From contig NZ_FTNF01000021.1 of assembly GCF_900156065.1 (NCBI RefSeq), positions 1 to 64,000 on the forward strand: a DNA stretch of 64,000 bases. The letters are read 5' to 3'. The position numbers and the translations under genes are program-made. Each line of letters begins with the position of its first letter. Position 1 is the first letter of the stretch. Origin of the DNA: Micromonospora avicenniae. GTDB lineage: Bacteria > Actinomycetota > Actinomycetes > Mycobacteriales > Micromonosporaceae. The notes under the pieces were generated by a model that saw only the letters and a list, made by a program, of their open reading frames with translations, was not told the origin of the DNA and made no database searches. Below are positions 17,465-26,551 of the stretch, in pieces.

Positions 17465-17512
17465 CGGAACCTTGTTCCGTAACTATACGGAACGAGGTTC
17501 CGGATCTACAAG
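17465..17512 (-). promoter_or_regulatory. Promoter with two CGGAAC-N3-GTTCCG operators
   Basis: Two 15-bp palindromes, CGGAAC-CTT-GTTCCG (17465-17479) and CGGAAC-GAG-GTTCCG (17488-17502), are centred 23 bp apart. On the minus strand a TATAGT -10 box (17487-17482) sits exactly between them and a TTGTAG -35 lies about 18 bases upstream. The pair also forms one 36-bp imperfect inverted repeat. Such paired sites are typical of TetR-type dimers; no such regulator gene is adjacent. Confidence 0.7.
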
Positions 17513-17705
17513 GGGAGTGCGTCGCGGGCCGCCCGGCACGGGTGCGAGGTACCGGACAGGTCGTCCCATCCGTGACCCGTGCTGCCGGCACGAATCAGCC
17601 CGGGCCGTGGAGAAGAGGTCGCCTCGACTGGACCTGCGTGACCCTCGGGATGGTGGGCACCTCCACCCGGAGCCGCCGTCCGTCCGAGCCTCTTTCGTCG
17701 GCAGG

Positions 17706-19406
17706 CTACGTGGTCGGAGGTGCGACAGCGGGCGGTGTCAGGCGCACGACCTGCAGCCCGTAATCGGCGAGTATCAGAGGGATGTCCCGCACGACGTCGC
17801 GATCCTTGTCTCGCTCGGCTTCCGACAGCTCACCCCAAGGCTTGATGCTGGGGTGCAGCTTTACTCGGTCGTCCCTGACCTCGCCGAATCGCCAGCCCTG
17901 TGAGATCCGTTCGGCCACCCATCGGTCGTGCTCGGCGACCGCCAGCGACTCGATCAGCGTGTCGTCGATGCGGTCGACGCCGGAGCCGGTGCGTGGAGCG
18001 ACCGTGTATCCCAGTGCGATCAGCTTCGCGCCGATGTTCCGTGCCTGCTGAAGGTTGGCCTCGCGGAAGCCGGTCTCGAGCCGCTCCCAGGGAACCATCG
18101 CGGCCGTGTCGCCCAGGCGCGCGCCTTGGGCCACCCGGCGTTGAAGATAAATATGGTGGATCGACTGGGCCAAGCGTTCGTAGATGTCCTCGTGGATCGT
18201 TCCGGATTCGCCGGGAGTGACGTTGAAGATCAAACTGCCGACACTGATCGGCCACAACTGACCCTCGATGTCGTCCAGGAGGGTGGTCGAGTCCTGTCCG
18301 AAGACCTCGACCAGCCGCGCCAGCCGGTCCAGCGGCAGCACCAGAGAATGTGGTCCGCCGCGCCACAAAGGCGCCAAGGTGAGCGCCGCCAGCACCGAGG
18401 CGTCCTCGTCGTCGAAGCACAGATACGTGCGATGCGGCGGTACGGACTCGTCGTCGACTGCCGTGCGCAGATCGCCTGGGAAGGGCCGTAACAGGCAGGA
18501 CTGCACCACCGCCGGCCAACGCCGCCGGAGATCGTCGGCGATGATCTCCGCCGCCGGGTCGACCAGCGTGACCGACAGCCGCTCGCCGCAACGCGGCGAT
18601 AGTTGCCACATCCGCGCCAGCTCGACGACGAGCGCCTGGCCGAAGGCGCCCAGGCCGGCGATGACGACATGCGGAACGGCGTCCTCGAATGTGGCTGCAT
18701 CACGGCGCACAAGCTCCCGCGCGGCAAGTTCGTCGGTGTTGAAGAAGTCGGAACCGGTGTTGGGCTGGCTCAGGTGACGCGCGCGTAGCGCCAGGGCGTA
18801 GGCGGGGTCGCTCACCTGGGCGTAGACGGCCAGTGGCCCGGCTTTTCGGGCGCGACGGGCCCGACTGGCGGTGGCAGCTGCCAGTACGTTGATGCTGCTG
18901 TCGGTACTGTCGTCCGCGCAGGCGTACAGCACTCGTGCACCTTGTACGCCCGCGTCGTAAAGGCTGCCGGCGTCACCGGTCTCGGTCCGGATCACCCGAC
19001 GGCCGCTCGCCTGAAGTTCCGCGGCGATCGCGGCCGCTGTCGGCGTCTTGCCGGTAACGATGGCGTGCCCGGACATGTTCCGCTGCCGCACGACTCGCCA
19101 GGTGTCCGCGAACATCGCGCGAGCGGCCTCGAACAGGAAATAGACGGTCGCCGCCGGGGCGAGGAAGCGCGCGATCTGCAGCGGCCATGGGATCGGTCCC
19201 CCGGCCTCCAGCGGGCTGGAGCCGAGTACGAACAGCTGCAGGTCGTAGTAGATGAGGTCCAGTAGCCCGTCGTTCGTCTCGTGCCGGGGGTCACTGGTGT
19301 AGTCCCGCAGCCCCCACAGACCCAGCGCGAGGGCGGCGACCACTGTCGCGACGAGTCCCCACCGGGCCGCCGTCAGTGCTCGGATGCCGCGCGCAGGCAC
19401 TGCCAC
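17706..19406 (-). CDS. Two-TM, TrkA/RCK-like Rossmann protein with C-terminal RyR domain
   Basis: A 566-residue membrane protein. Two hydrophobic segments (about 13-33 and 78-98) resemble a 2-TM potassium channel, but no TVGYG-type selectivity filter lies between them. A first Rossmann/TrkA-N-like domain starts at HAIVTGKTPTAAAIAAEL (about 112), a second at VVIAGLGAFGQALVVELA (about 246). The C-terminus (about 485-545) is a bacterial RyR domain (PF02026 type): AEHDRWVAERISQGWRFG, then DRVKLHPSIKPWGELSE, then KDRDVVRDIPLIL. GTG 19406 starts it. It lies 158 bp downstream of, and co-oriented with, the TIR-WD40 gene. Proposed role: membrane sensor or effector that binds a nucleotide-type ligand. 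Function untested. Confidence 0.82.
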   Translation of the reverse strand: MAVPARGIRALTAARWGLVATVVAALALGLWGLRDYTSDPRHETNDGLLDLIYYDLQLFVLGSSPLEAGGPIPWPLQIARFLAPAATVYFLFEAARAMFADTWRVVRQRNMSGHAIVTGKTPTAAAIAAELQASGRRVIRTETGDAGSLYDAGVQGARVLYACADDSTDSSINVLAAATASRARRARKAGPLAVYAQVSDPAYALALRARHLSQPNTGSDFFNTDELAARELVRRDAATFEDAVPHVVIAGLGAFGQALVVELARMWQLSPRCGERLSVTLVDPAAEIIADDLRRRWPAVVQSCLLRPFPGDLRTAVDDESVPPHRTYLCFDDEDASVLAALTLAPLWRGGPHSLVLPLDRLARLVEVFGQDSTTLLDDIEGQLWPISVGSLIFNVTPGESGTIHEDIYERLAQSIHHIYLQRRVAQGARLGDTAAMVPWERLETGFREANLQQARNIGAKLIALGYTVAPRTGSGVDRIDDTLIESLAVAEHDRWVAERISQGWRFGEVRDDRVKLHPSIKPWGELSEAERDKDRDVVRDIPLILADYGLQVVRLTPPAVAPPTT

Positions 19407-19564
19407 CGATCCATTCCCTGCTCCATCCTCGGCTCCAAACTGAACGGCCGCGCCACCGGGTGACGGACGCCAACAGGCTATCGACTCCTGTCAGCGGCGA
19501 TCACCGCCGGCGCCGGCGGTAGTGCGCCCAGACGAGACGGCCACGGGACACGGAGCCCCCGCGC

Positions 19565-22519
19565 TCACGCCGACGGACGGCCGCACGACAGGTCCTCAGG
19601 TGGACCGACGGCGGCGAGTGACTCCCACTCCGAGGTCGTAAGGTCGCGACCCGCCGTGTCGCATGCGATCCGCAACAACACGTCGTCTCTCATCGACCAT
19701 CGGACAAGGCTGCCTCCCGACGTCGCGGTGAGGAGCTCGCCCGTGCCGGCCGCGCCGACCATGGCGGTCGCGTGCCACGGGCTGGCCGTCGAACCTCGCG
19801 TCATCGGCGGCAGTTGCACGGAGCCCACCACCGCACCCTCGTTGGTGTCGATGATTACGGCCTGCCCGTTCGCTCGGAGGCGAACCACAAGTCCGGTCCC
19901 GGGCACGACGGTGATCGCCCTCGCGTAGCCGACATCTCCGGCCACAGTTCGCAGCCGCGATTCGCCGCCCTGATCCCAAACCTCAAGATCGCCGCTCTCC
20001 CTGACCACCAGCAGGTGGCCGTCGCCGAAGGTGACCGCCGATGCGGGCGGACCGGGCAGGACCTTCGAGTGCAGTGACTTCGTGTCGATCACCGCGACGC
20101 TCTGGCTCGTCTCGGCGTGCACGACGGCCGCAGTCCTGCCGTCCGCACTGACGGCAGCCAGCCCGGCGCTCATGGGTCCCGAGGTACTTATCACGGGATC
20201 GACCGCGCCTGGCAGGTCGCGAACTACGCTGCCGTCCGTTGCACGGCGCACCTGCACCCCTGCGCGGTCATCGACCACGACGACCTCCTGGCCATCGCGT
20301 GAGACCCCGGCGGCGAGGACTTCCGCCTCGCCGAACGCCGGCCAGGTGCCGGCGTCGCGCGCCTCGGAGGTAAGGACTTGTGCCGCGCCACCGTCACCGA
20401 TGAGCCACAAGTGTTCACCGGTCGCGCTCCAGACGGGCGTGACGTTGTCGAGCCGGCCCGCCGGGATCGCTGTGGTTCTTACCGCCTCGGTGGTGAACTC
20501 GTGGATCGCGCCCTGGTCACCGTTGCCGCCGACGACAGCGACTCGCGCACCATCGCTCGTGACGGCGATCCGGGGCGGCGGGCCGAAGTTCGCGACTTCC
20601 GGTACGTCGACCCGGAACGGCAGGCTCAGCCGCGACACCTGGTTCAGATCCCACAGCGCGAGCGACGCGCCAGCTGTGGAGACGAGCCGAGACGTCTTAC
20701 CGAGGAATGCCATGGCCTCGATCCGGCCGCTCCCGGTCAATTCGGTGGGATCTTCGGCGTCCTCGGACGTGCCGGCGACCCAGAGTGTTCCCCCGCCCGA
20801 CACCGCGACGTACCCGCCGTCGTCCCGGATCGCCAGCACCTCTGGTTCGGCGACTGGCACTTCCGCGCCTGGTATGTCGGTCTCGGCATCGCCGTTCGGG
20901 TAGACGAGCACGTTCCGGTACTTGACGTATCCCGAGTACCCCAGGCTCGTGGAGGAGCCGGGCACATAGTCCCCGGCGGGTACCTTCGGGTCGTCGGAGT
21001 ATCCCGATGAGGAGAGGTCGCTGGTGCGGAGGACCTCCCACGAGCCCGTACCGCCCTCCAGGACGATGGAGCGTTCGTTCGGCATACCCACCTGAGACCA
21101 GGAACTTCGCGGTCGGGTGGAATGAAGCCGCTTCCCCGTCGTGGCCTCGTACAGCGACACGGTGGTCTCGACTTCCGAATCCGTGCCGCTCCTCACCATC
21201 ACCGCGGCGAGCCGTCCCGATGGTGAAGCGGCGATCGCATACCCGCCCTTGACATCGAACCTCGAGGGTGGGGCGTCCCCTTCTCCCGTCCAGGTCGCCG
21301 CGACGGTCCCGTCGATGGCCAATGTGGTGGCGCCGTCCGCGCTGATCGCGATCCCGCCGATCGGGTTCGGCCCTAGTCGCACCTCGTCCAGCGTGCCCGC
21401 GTCCGGCCGCCATCGAAGGAGCCGGCCATCCTCGGTGCCCGCAACAATCGTCTTGCCGTCCGCTGATCCGGCGAGGGCAGTCACCCTTCCGCCCGCTGGT
21501 ATCTGTCGCACGAGATGAGGGCTCGCGGTGTTGACCTCCAGTAGGGCGGCGCGAGTACGAGGATTGCGCTCCATCCGATAGCCCTCGACAGCCAGGAGTT
21601 GCGCTCGATCCGCCTGCACCTGCATCTCGGCAACGGCTGTTGCTGCGAAGAGCTGGGCCAACGCCGAACGCGCGTTGCGCTCGGCTTCGTTGCGCTGACC
21701 GATCGCGAAGACGCTCGCGGCAAAGAGGCACACGGCCAGCGTTGAGAGGATTGCAATCCCAGCGCGTGCCTGCCGCATCGCCTGCCGATGTCGCCTCACG
21801 TGCTCGCCGATGAGCAAATCCTTCGGTATGCCGCGGATCGCCGACCCCAAGTCCGCGATGCTTTCACGTAACCTCGGGTTTGCGGCATCTGCAAGGTTCG
21901 CATCGGCCAGCCAGCGCAGGTTGATGATGCGCGGCTCCGCGGCCAACAGGCCGCGCAGCGCGGGCGGCGCAGCCGTACTGCGCGCAAAGTCCACATCACC
22001 GGTCTGTGCGTTCCAGGCAAACTCGCCCCCGGTGGCTACGATGAGCAGCCGGTCGGGCGAGCGGTTTGCCGCCCACCACGCCACTTCTCGATTGACCCAC
22101 TCGGATCGCGCGGCTTCTGGTGAAGCCATGAGCACGAACCATTCCGATGAGGCGAGAGCCAGTTCGATCGACGCCCAGAGATCCGATGATGCCGACAGGT
22201 TTGCATCGTCCCTGAAGACTCGAATCGCGCGCATCCGGTACCAGGGCTTGGCAAATTGCTCCAGCTCGCGTTGCACGACCGGAGCGAGCTTCCCGTCCAG
22301 CGCGTGACTGTAGGAGATGAATGCGTCGTACTTATCTGCTGAACGAACCAAGCTTCCTCCCCGGCATCGCCGTCCATTGCAGACACTCTGCGATGACATG
22401 TCAAGCGACGCTCGGTCGCGGTCGTAAATGTCCAGCTCCCACCGAAAGTGCCGTCGGTACTCCGTCCACCGATGCGGGGCGCCTGCCGACGCGCGACTGC
22501 CTGCACCGCCGCCGGACAT
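19565..22519 (-). CDS. TIR-domain protein with transmembrane helix and WD40-like propellers
   Basis: Up to 984 residues. The TIR domain (about 63-200) begins KYDAFISYSHALDG, has RVFRDDANLS, and then SSDLWASIELALASSEWFVL, in which the Glu is positioned like the catalytic Glu of TIR NADases, followed by SPEAARSEWVNREVAWW. A single transmembrane helix (about 253-276) and a coiled segment with RNEAERNARSALAQ follow. From about 340 to the end are WD40-like repeats, for example VTALAGSADGKTIVAGTEDGRLLRW. ATG 22519 has GGAG upstream, but the TIR fold starts only at about 63 and TTG 22351, behind GGGGAGG, is a credible alternative. Codon use is less G/C-biased than in neighbours. Likely a sensor-effector of the conflict or NAD-signalling type. 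Confidence 0.85.
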   Translation of the reverse strand: MSGGGAGSRASAGAPHRWTEYRRHFRWELDIYDRDRASLDMSSQSVCNGRRCRGGSLVRSADKYDAFISYSHALDGKLAPVVQRELEQFAKPWYRMRAIRVFRDDANLSASSDLWASIELALASSEWFVLMASPEAARSEWVNREVAWWAANRSPDRLLIVATGGEFAWNAQTGDVDFARSTAAPPALRGLLAAEPRIINLRWLADANLADAANPRLRESIADLGSAIRGIPKDLLIGEHVRRHRQAMRQARAGIAILSTLAVCLFAASVFAIGQRNEAERNARSALAQLFAATAVAEMQVQADRAQLLAVEGYRMERNPRTRAALLEVNTASPHLVRQIPAGGRVTALAGSADGKTIVAGTEDGRLLRWRPDAGTLDEVRLGPNPIGGIAISADGATTLAIDGTVAATWTGEGDAPPSRFDVKGGYAIAASPSGRLAAVMVRSGTDSEVETTVSLYEATTGKRLHSTRPRSSWSQVGMPNERSIVLEGGTGSWEVLRTSDLSSSGYSDDPKVPAGDYVPGSSTSLGYSGYVKYRNVLVYPNGDAETDIPGAEVPVAEPEVLAIRDDGGYVAVSGGGTLWVAGTSEDAEDPTELTGSGRIEAMAFLGKTSRLVSTAGASLALWDLNQVSRLSLPFRVDVPEVANFGPPPRIAVTSDGARVAVVGGNGDQGAIHEFTTEAVRTTAIPAGRLDNVTPVWSATGEHLWLIGDGGAAQVLTSEARDAGTWPAFGEAEVLAAGVSRDGQEVVVVDDRAGVQVRRATDGSVVRDLPGAVDPVISTSGPMSAGLAAVSADGRTAAVVHAETSQSVAVIDTKSLHSKVLPGPPASAVTFGDGHLLVVRESGDLEVWDQGGESRLRTVAGDVGYARAITVVPGTGLVVRLRANGQAVIIDTNEGAVVGSVQLPPMTRGSTASPWHATAMVGAAGTGELLTATSGGSLVRWSMRDDVLLRIACDTAGRDLTTSEWESLAAVGPPEDLSCGRPSA

Positions 22520-22946
22520 GATTCAGCTCCGCACCACTTGCGCCACGTCAGCCGGAAAGCGTTGCGGATCAGAGGAGGCGACCAATGTCCGGCGCCAGCC
22601 GCACCTGGGCGGACATCAGCACCAGGTGGTCGCCCGATGCTTCACCGGATTCTTCGCCGTCCTGGTGATCCGCTGCAACCGCTGGCCCGCAGCCATCGGC
22701 ACTGCCGAACGAACACCTCCGGCCGTCTATCCACCGGCCACCACCTCCCCAGAGGAGTGCTGGGAAACAGCCTGCCCGATAGGTGCTCAGAACTGATGGA
22801 TTACACGATCAACCTCCGAGGCGAACCAGGGAAGGCCCCGCTGGGGATGGGCGCAGGCGTTGGAGCGGGGAGAGATGGAGGCCCCGCCGAAGGCCACCGT
22901 CAGCAGCCATCGGAGGGGATCGCTACCGATCATCGCCGGGGGAGGT
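22520..22946. other. Gap without a recognisable gene
   Basis: This stretch separates the TIR gene start from the DUF899 gene end. Open frames are short and Arg/Pro-rich. A 27-codon frame follows a good AGGAGGCGACC just before an ATG near 22584, but it has no recognisable product. A short palindrome GATCG-CTAC-CGATC lies near 22919-22932. The promoter of the TIR gene should lie here. Confidence 0.4.
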
Positions 22947-23726
22947 TCATGACTCAGTCGGCGTCGAACCGCAGTGGCAGTGGTGCTCGCTGTCGGCGTG
23001 CCCGGTGGTGCCAAGGTCGTCGTCACGGCCGGCGGCGAGGCGCGACCATTGCGATGTGGGCCGGCCGTCGAGGCGGAACTGATCGCCGTCGGTCCGGAAG
23101 CGCTGGGGCCAGCCTTCTGGCGAGTTCTCCCAGTCCTCCTGGCGGCCGTAGACGGTCATGTCCAGCAACCCGTACGAGGGTGCCATCGCCTCGCAGCCGC
23201 GCCCGGTGGTCCAGTAGGTCTCGAACACGCGGTCGCCCTGGCGCAGGTAGCACGCCTTCATTCCGAACGCACGCCCGGCGACGAGCGGGTCGAGCGACTC
23301 CGCGGGCACGGAGTACCAGGGCGCCTGCCAGCCCATGAAGTCGCGGTAGCGCGACGACTCCTCGAACGGCCCCTGGCAGAAGACCGCGAACGTGACATCG
23401 CGCGAGTGCAGGTAGGACAGCTCGAGCACCTGGCCGGTGAAGAACGTGCAGCCCTCGCACTGGTCGGCGGCCGGCCTGCCCGTGTGCCACATGTGGTACG
23501 ACGCGAACAACTGGGTCCTCCCCTCCAAGACGTCGAGCAGGGGCACCGGGCCGTCGGCACCGACCAGACGGGTGGTCGGGTCGACCTCCACCATCGGCAG
23601 CCGCCGACGGGCCGCGGCGATGGCGTCGCCCTCACGGGTGTGCGCCTTCTCGCGGAGCCGGAGCTCGTCGAGCTGCTTCTGCCAGGTTTCGCGGTCGGCG
23701 AGCGGGGGTGCTGCTGGCGTGGTCAT
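22947..23726 (-). CDS. DUF899-family thioredoxin-like protein
   Basis: A 259-residue member of the DUF899 family, a thioredoxin-fold group. Markers: DRETWQKQLDELRLREKAHTR at the N-terminus, LPMVEVDP, LFASYHMWHTG, the CEGCTFF dicysteine near residue 90, and WYSVPAESLDPLVAG. Family members appear cytoplasmic and redox-related; the reaction is not known. The final 25 residues, His- and Cys-rich, look unrelated to the domain. It is divergent from an HxlR regulator gene only 76 bp away, which suggests that regulator controls it. Confidence 0.88.
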   Translation of the reverse strand: MTTPAAPPLADRETWQKQLDELRLREKAHTREGDAIAAARRRLPMVEVDPTTRLVGADGPVPLLDVLEGRTQLFASYHMWHTGRPAADQCEGCTFFTGQVLELSYLHSRDVTFAVFCQGPFEESSRYRDFMGWQAPWYSVPAESLDPLVAGRAFGMKACYLRQGDRVFETYWTTGRGCEAMAPSYGLLDMTVYGRQEDWENSPEGWPQRFRTDGDQFRLDGRPTSQWSRLAAGRDDDLGTTGHADSEHHCHCGSTPTES

Positions 23727-23802
23727 GGGCTCCTCCTCAGGTAAGGGCTATGAGGCTAATAGTGGATGCTATGATCGAGCAAGTGTGAAAGGGAGGTGTT
23801 CG

Positions 23803-24531
23803 GTGCCGGCTCAGCGGGGTTATCGACAGGCTTGTGGCATCGCGCGTGGCCTCGACATCGTGGGTGAGCGGTGGTCGCTGCTCGTGGTGCGCGAGCTGCT
23901 GCTCGGGCCGAAACGGTTCACTGACCTGCAGCAGGCGCTCCCGACCGCCAGCCCGAACGCGCTGTCCGACCGGCTGCGCGAGCTGGCCGGCGCGGGCGTC
24001 GTACGCCGTCGGCAGCTGCCTCCGCCAGGCAATGTGCGGGTCTACGAGCTGACGACGTGGGGTCGCGGCCTCGAGCCGATCGTCGTCGCGCTCGGCACCT
24101 GGGCGCTGGCCGCCCCGCCGACCGGGGAACAGCGCTTCGTCAGCGCGGACAGCGCCATGCTGACCATCCGCACCTTCTTCGTCCCGACGCAGCAGCGGCC
24201 CGAGGCGACGCTGCGGATCGAACTACGCGACCACGGCCCTGCCGGGGTGTTCGGCGTCCGCCTCACCCCGGACGGCGCCGAGGTCGCCCACGAGCCGCCC
24301 GAAGAACCGGACGCAGTCCTGGTCACCACGACGGATACCCTTCTCGGCGCCTTCGGCGGCGACGACCTGGCCGGGCTCGTAGCTGCCGGCACCGTCATCA
24401 TCGGCGATTCCGAGGTCGTACGCCTCCTCGTCGCGAACGTGCGGATCCCCGCATCCACAAATCAGTACGCAACCCCCACCTCTCACCTCGGGGGGCGAGC
24501 GGAAGGCCGCCAGACGCTGTCCGAAGGGTGA
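23803..24531 (+). CDS. HxlR-family winged-helix regulator with C-terminal SCP2-like domain
   Basis: A 242-residue regulator. The HxlR winged helix (about 5-95) shows CGIARGLDIVGERWSLLVVREL, LLGPKRFTDLQQALP, NALSDRLRELAGAGVVRRR and YELTTWGRGLEPIV. The C-terminal half (about 115-225) looks like an SCP2/sterol-carrier-like domain: LRIELRDHGPAGVFGVRL, then DAVLVTTTDTLLGAFGGDDLAGLVAAGTVIIGDSEVVRLL, a fusion seen in actinobacterial HxlR proteins and possibly a ligand pocket. GTG 23803 with GGGAGG six bases upstream is chosen; the open frame continues upstream without coding character. Divergent from the DUF899 gene. Confidence 0.88.
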   Translation: MPAQRGYRQACGIARGLDIVGERWSLLVVRELLLGPKRFTDLQQALPTASPNALSDRLRELAGAGVVRRRQLPPPGNVRVYELTTWGRGLEPIVVALGTWALAAPPTGEQRFVSADSAMLTIRTFFVPTQQRPEATLRIELRDHGPAGVFGVRLTPDGAEVAHEPPEEPDAVLVTTTDTLLGAFGGDDLAGLVAAGTVIIGDSEVVRLLVANVRIPASTNQYATPTSHLGGRAEGRQTLSEG

Positions 24532-24653
24532 TCCAGGCGGGCTGCACCCCCCGTTACCTTTGATCGTTCCAGCCGGGGACTACGAAGGTTGGGCCAAGGG
24601 CGATCCTGGCCGAACAGGCCCACGGTCGGCTGGGTTTCCGTACGCTGCGCTGA

Positions 24654-25709
24654 GTGAACTCGGCACCATGCTTCGTCGCGTTGGCGGCGACCCTGCTCGT
24701 CACGGCGTGCGATCCCGCCCGGACCCCGCCGGCCGGTGCGCCTACCCGCTCCGCCTCTTCCGCCTCTCCATCGCACCCCACCGAGATCACTTTGGCCTTC
24801 GCAGGCGACGTGCACTTCGCCGACCGGACGGCCGACCTGCTCGGCGACCCGGCCACCGCGTTTGGGTCGATCTCGTCGACCCTGTCGGCCGCAGACCTGG
24901 CGATGGTCAACCTGGAAACGGCGGTAACCACGCGCGGCACCCCCGAACCGAAGGAGTTCCATTTCCGAGCGCCGGCAAGCGCGTATGACGCCGTAAAGGC
25001 CGCCGGCATCGACGTCGTGTCGATCGCCAACAACCACGCGCTGGACTACGGGCGGACGGGGCTGACCGACACCGTGGACGCAGCCAGGGCCGCCGGTATG
25101 CCCGCCGTCGGGGCGGGCGCCGACGCGGCGGCAGCGTACCGGCCGTGGATCACCGAGATACGCGGTACCAGAATCGCTGTCCTCGGCTTCAGCCAGGTCT
25201 CCGAGCTGTGGTCGGAGTGGAGAGCCACCGACAACCGGGCCGGCATCGCGATGGCCCGGGACCTGCCGCGCGCCGTCGAGGCGGTACGCGCCGCCCGACG
25301 CCAGGCCAGCGTGGTTGTCGTCTACGTCCACTGGGGCACCGAGGGCGACGCGTGCCCACCCGACGAGGCTCGCGAGTTCGCGCGCGAAATGGCCGAAGCG
25401 GGTGCCACGATCGTGGTCGGCACCCACGCCCACCTGTTGCTCGGCGACGGGTGGCTCGGTAAGACCTTCGTGCAGTACGGGCTCGGCAACTTCCTGTGGT
25501 GGCGTGACGACGCGTACAGCAACGACACGGGAGTGCTGCGGGTGACCCTCGACAATTCGGCGATCTCGAAGACGGAACTGCTGCCCGCGGCGATCTCCCG
25601 ACGTACCGGTCGACCCGAACTCGCCGGCGGGCGGGACGTGGCCCGGATCCACCGGGAGTACGCAGACCTGCGCGCGTGCACCGGACTCGCCGCTAGCCCC
25701 GTCTCGTAG
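24654..25709 (+). CDS. CapA/PgsA-like metallophosphoesterase-fold lipoprotein
   Basis: A 351-residue CapA-family (poly-gamma-glutamate capsule synthesis type) protein. A lipobox LVTAC at residues 15-19 indicates a membrane-anchored lipoprotein. The metal-binding motifs are LAFAGDVHFADR (about 48), ADLAMVNLETAV, VDVVSIANNHALDYG and TIVVGTHAHLL. No capB/capC/pgs partners lie nearby, so polyglutamate synthesis is not implied; isolated CapA homologues are common and of unclear role. GTG 24654 is the start. Confidence 0.87.
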   Translation: MNSAPCFVALAATLLVTACDPARTPPAGAPTRSASSASPSHPTEITLAFAGDVHFADRTADLLGDPATAFGSISSTLSAADLAMVNLETAVTTRGTPEPKEFHFRAPASAYDAVKAAGIDVVSIANNHALDYGRTGLTDTVDAARAAGMPAVGAGADAAAAYRPWITEIRGTRIAVLGFSQVSELWSEWRATDNRAGIAMARDLPRAVEAVRAARRQASVVVVYVHWGTEGDACPPDEAREFAREMAEAGATIVVGTHAHLLLGDGWLGKTFVQYGLGNFLWWRDDAYSNDTGVLRVTLDNSAISKTELLPAAISRRTGRPELAGGRDVARIHREYADLRACTGLAASPVS

Positions 25710-25841
25710 GGTGGCGGCCGTGCTGCCGGCGGCAGGTCAGCGACGGGAGCCGCTGGGAGCAGGAGGCGATCGCCAGCGGCACCGTCCGCGAACGTAGGTC
25801 AGGAAGGCGTGGGCACAGCTGCTGCCTTCCGAAAAGGCGTG

Positions 25842-26252
25842 CTAAGAGCCGGGGCGTCGCCCGCCACCGGCACCCACCGGTTCGATCACCTGCCAGAAGT
25901 CCTTCGAAAGCTGGGCCGCCGCGTTCTGGAACTCGTCACGCGTGACAGCCTCACGGAGCGTGGTGAGCACCGCGATGACCCCGGGACCGGCGAGCGCACG
26001 GTCGATGTTCGGGCGGTCCGCCACCCGCCGCACGAACTCTTCAAACCCGAACGACGTAGCCTGTTCCCGTCCACGCGGTCCGCGCAGGTGGTCGGCCAGC
26101 TTGTCCGGAAGCTGATAGGCAAGGTCCTCTGCCTGGCCGGCGCTGATCCGATCTGCCAACGTCTCCAACGTCGTGGCGGTGAGTGCCGCCGCCTGATCGG
26201 TCGAAACCTTTGCCCGCGTCGCCACTGCGTTGATGAAATCCTGGTATTCCAC
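25842..26252 (-). CDS. DUF2267-domain protein
   Basis: A 136-residue helical protein of the DUF2267 family: MEYQDFINAVATRAKVSTDQA, ALTATTLETLADRISAGQAEDLAYQLP, FGFEEFVRRVADR and VLTTLREAVTRDEFQNAAAQL correspond to the two internal helical repeats of the family. Cytoplasmic; often stress- or host-associated in actinobacteria, molecular function unknown. It is convergent with the CapA gene and has no obvious operon partner. Confidence 0.87.
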   Translation of the reverse strand: MEYQDFINAVATRAKVSTDQAAALTATTLETLADRISAGQAEDLAYQLPDKLADHLRGPRGREQATSFGFEEFVRRVADRPNIDRALAGPGVIAVLTTLREAVTRDEFQNAAAQLSKDFWQVIEPVGAGGGRRPGS

Positions 26253-26551
26253 CCGATTCCCCTCTCCGGCCGGATCGCCCTCGAAACTCCGGTTACGAGC
26301 CCTGACCGCGATGCGCCGCGGTTGGGTTCAGGTGCGCCTTGTCTACGCCGTACGGCAACACCCTCCCGCGGGAAGGGCTCGCGTCGAAGCTGCTCGGGTC
26401 GACGTCGCCCGACAGCCTCACGACGTGTTCGAACTGGCCTACCCGTTTAGCGAGGGCACATGCGAACCTCATCTCTCGGCTGCCGAGCGAACTGCTACCG
26501 GAATGCGGACCAGTGCTCCGGCCTTTGGCCAGCGATCCCAGGTGCAGGCCC

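Noticed and set aside
24654..25709. Polyglutamate capsule locus
   Set aside because: Only the CapA-like gene is present; no ligase or transport partners are adjacent.
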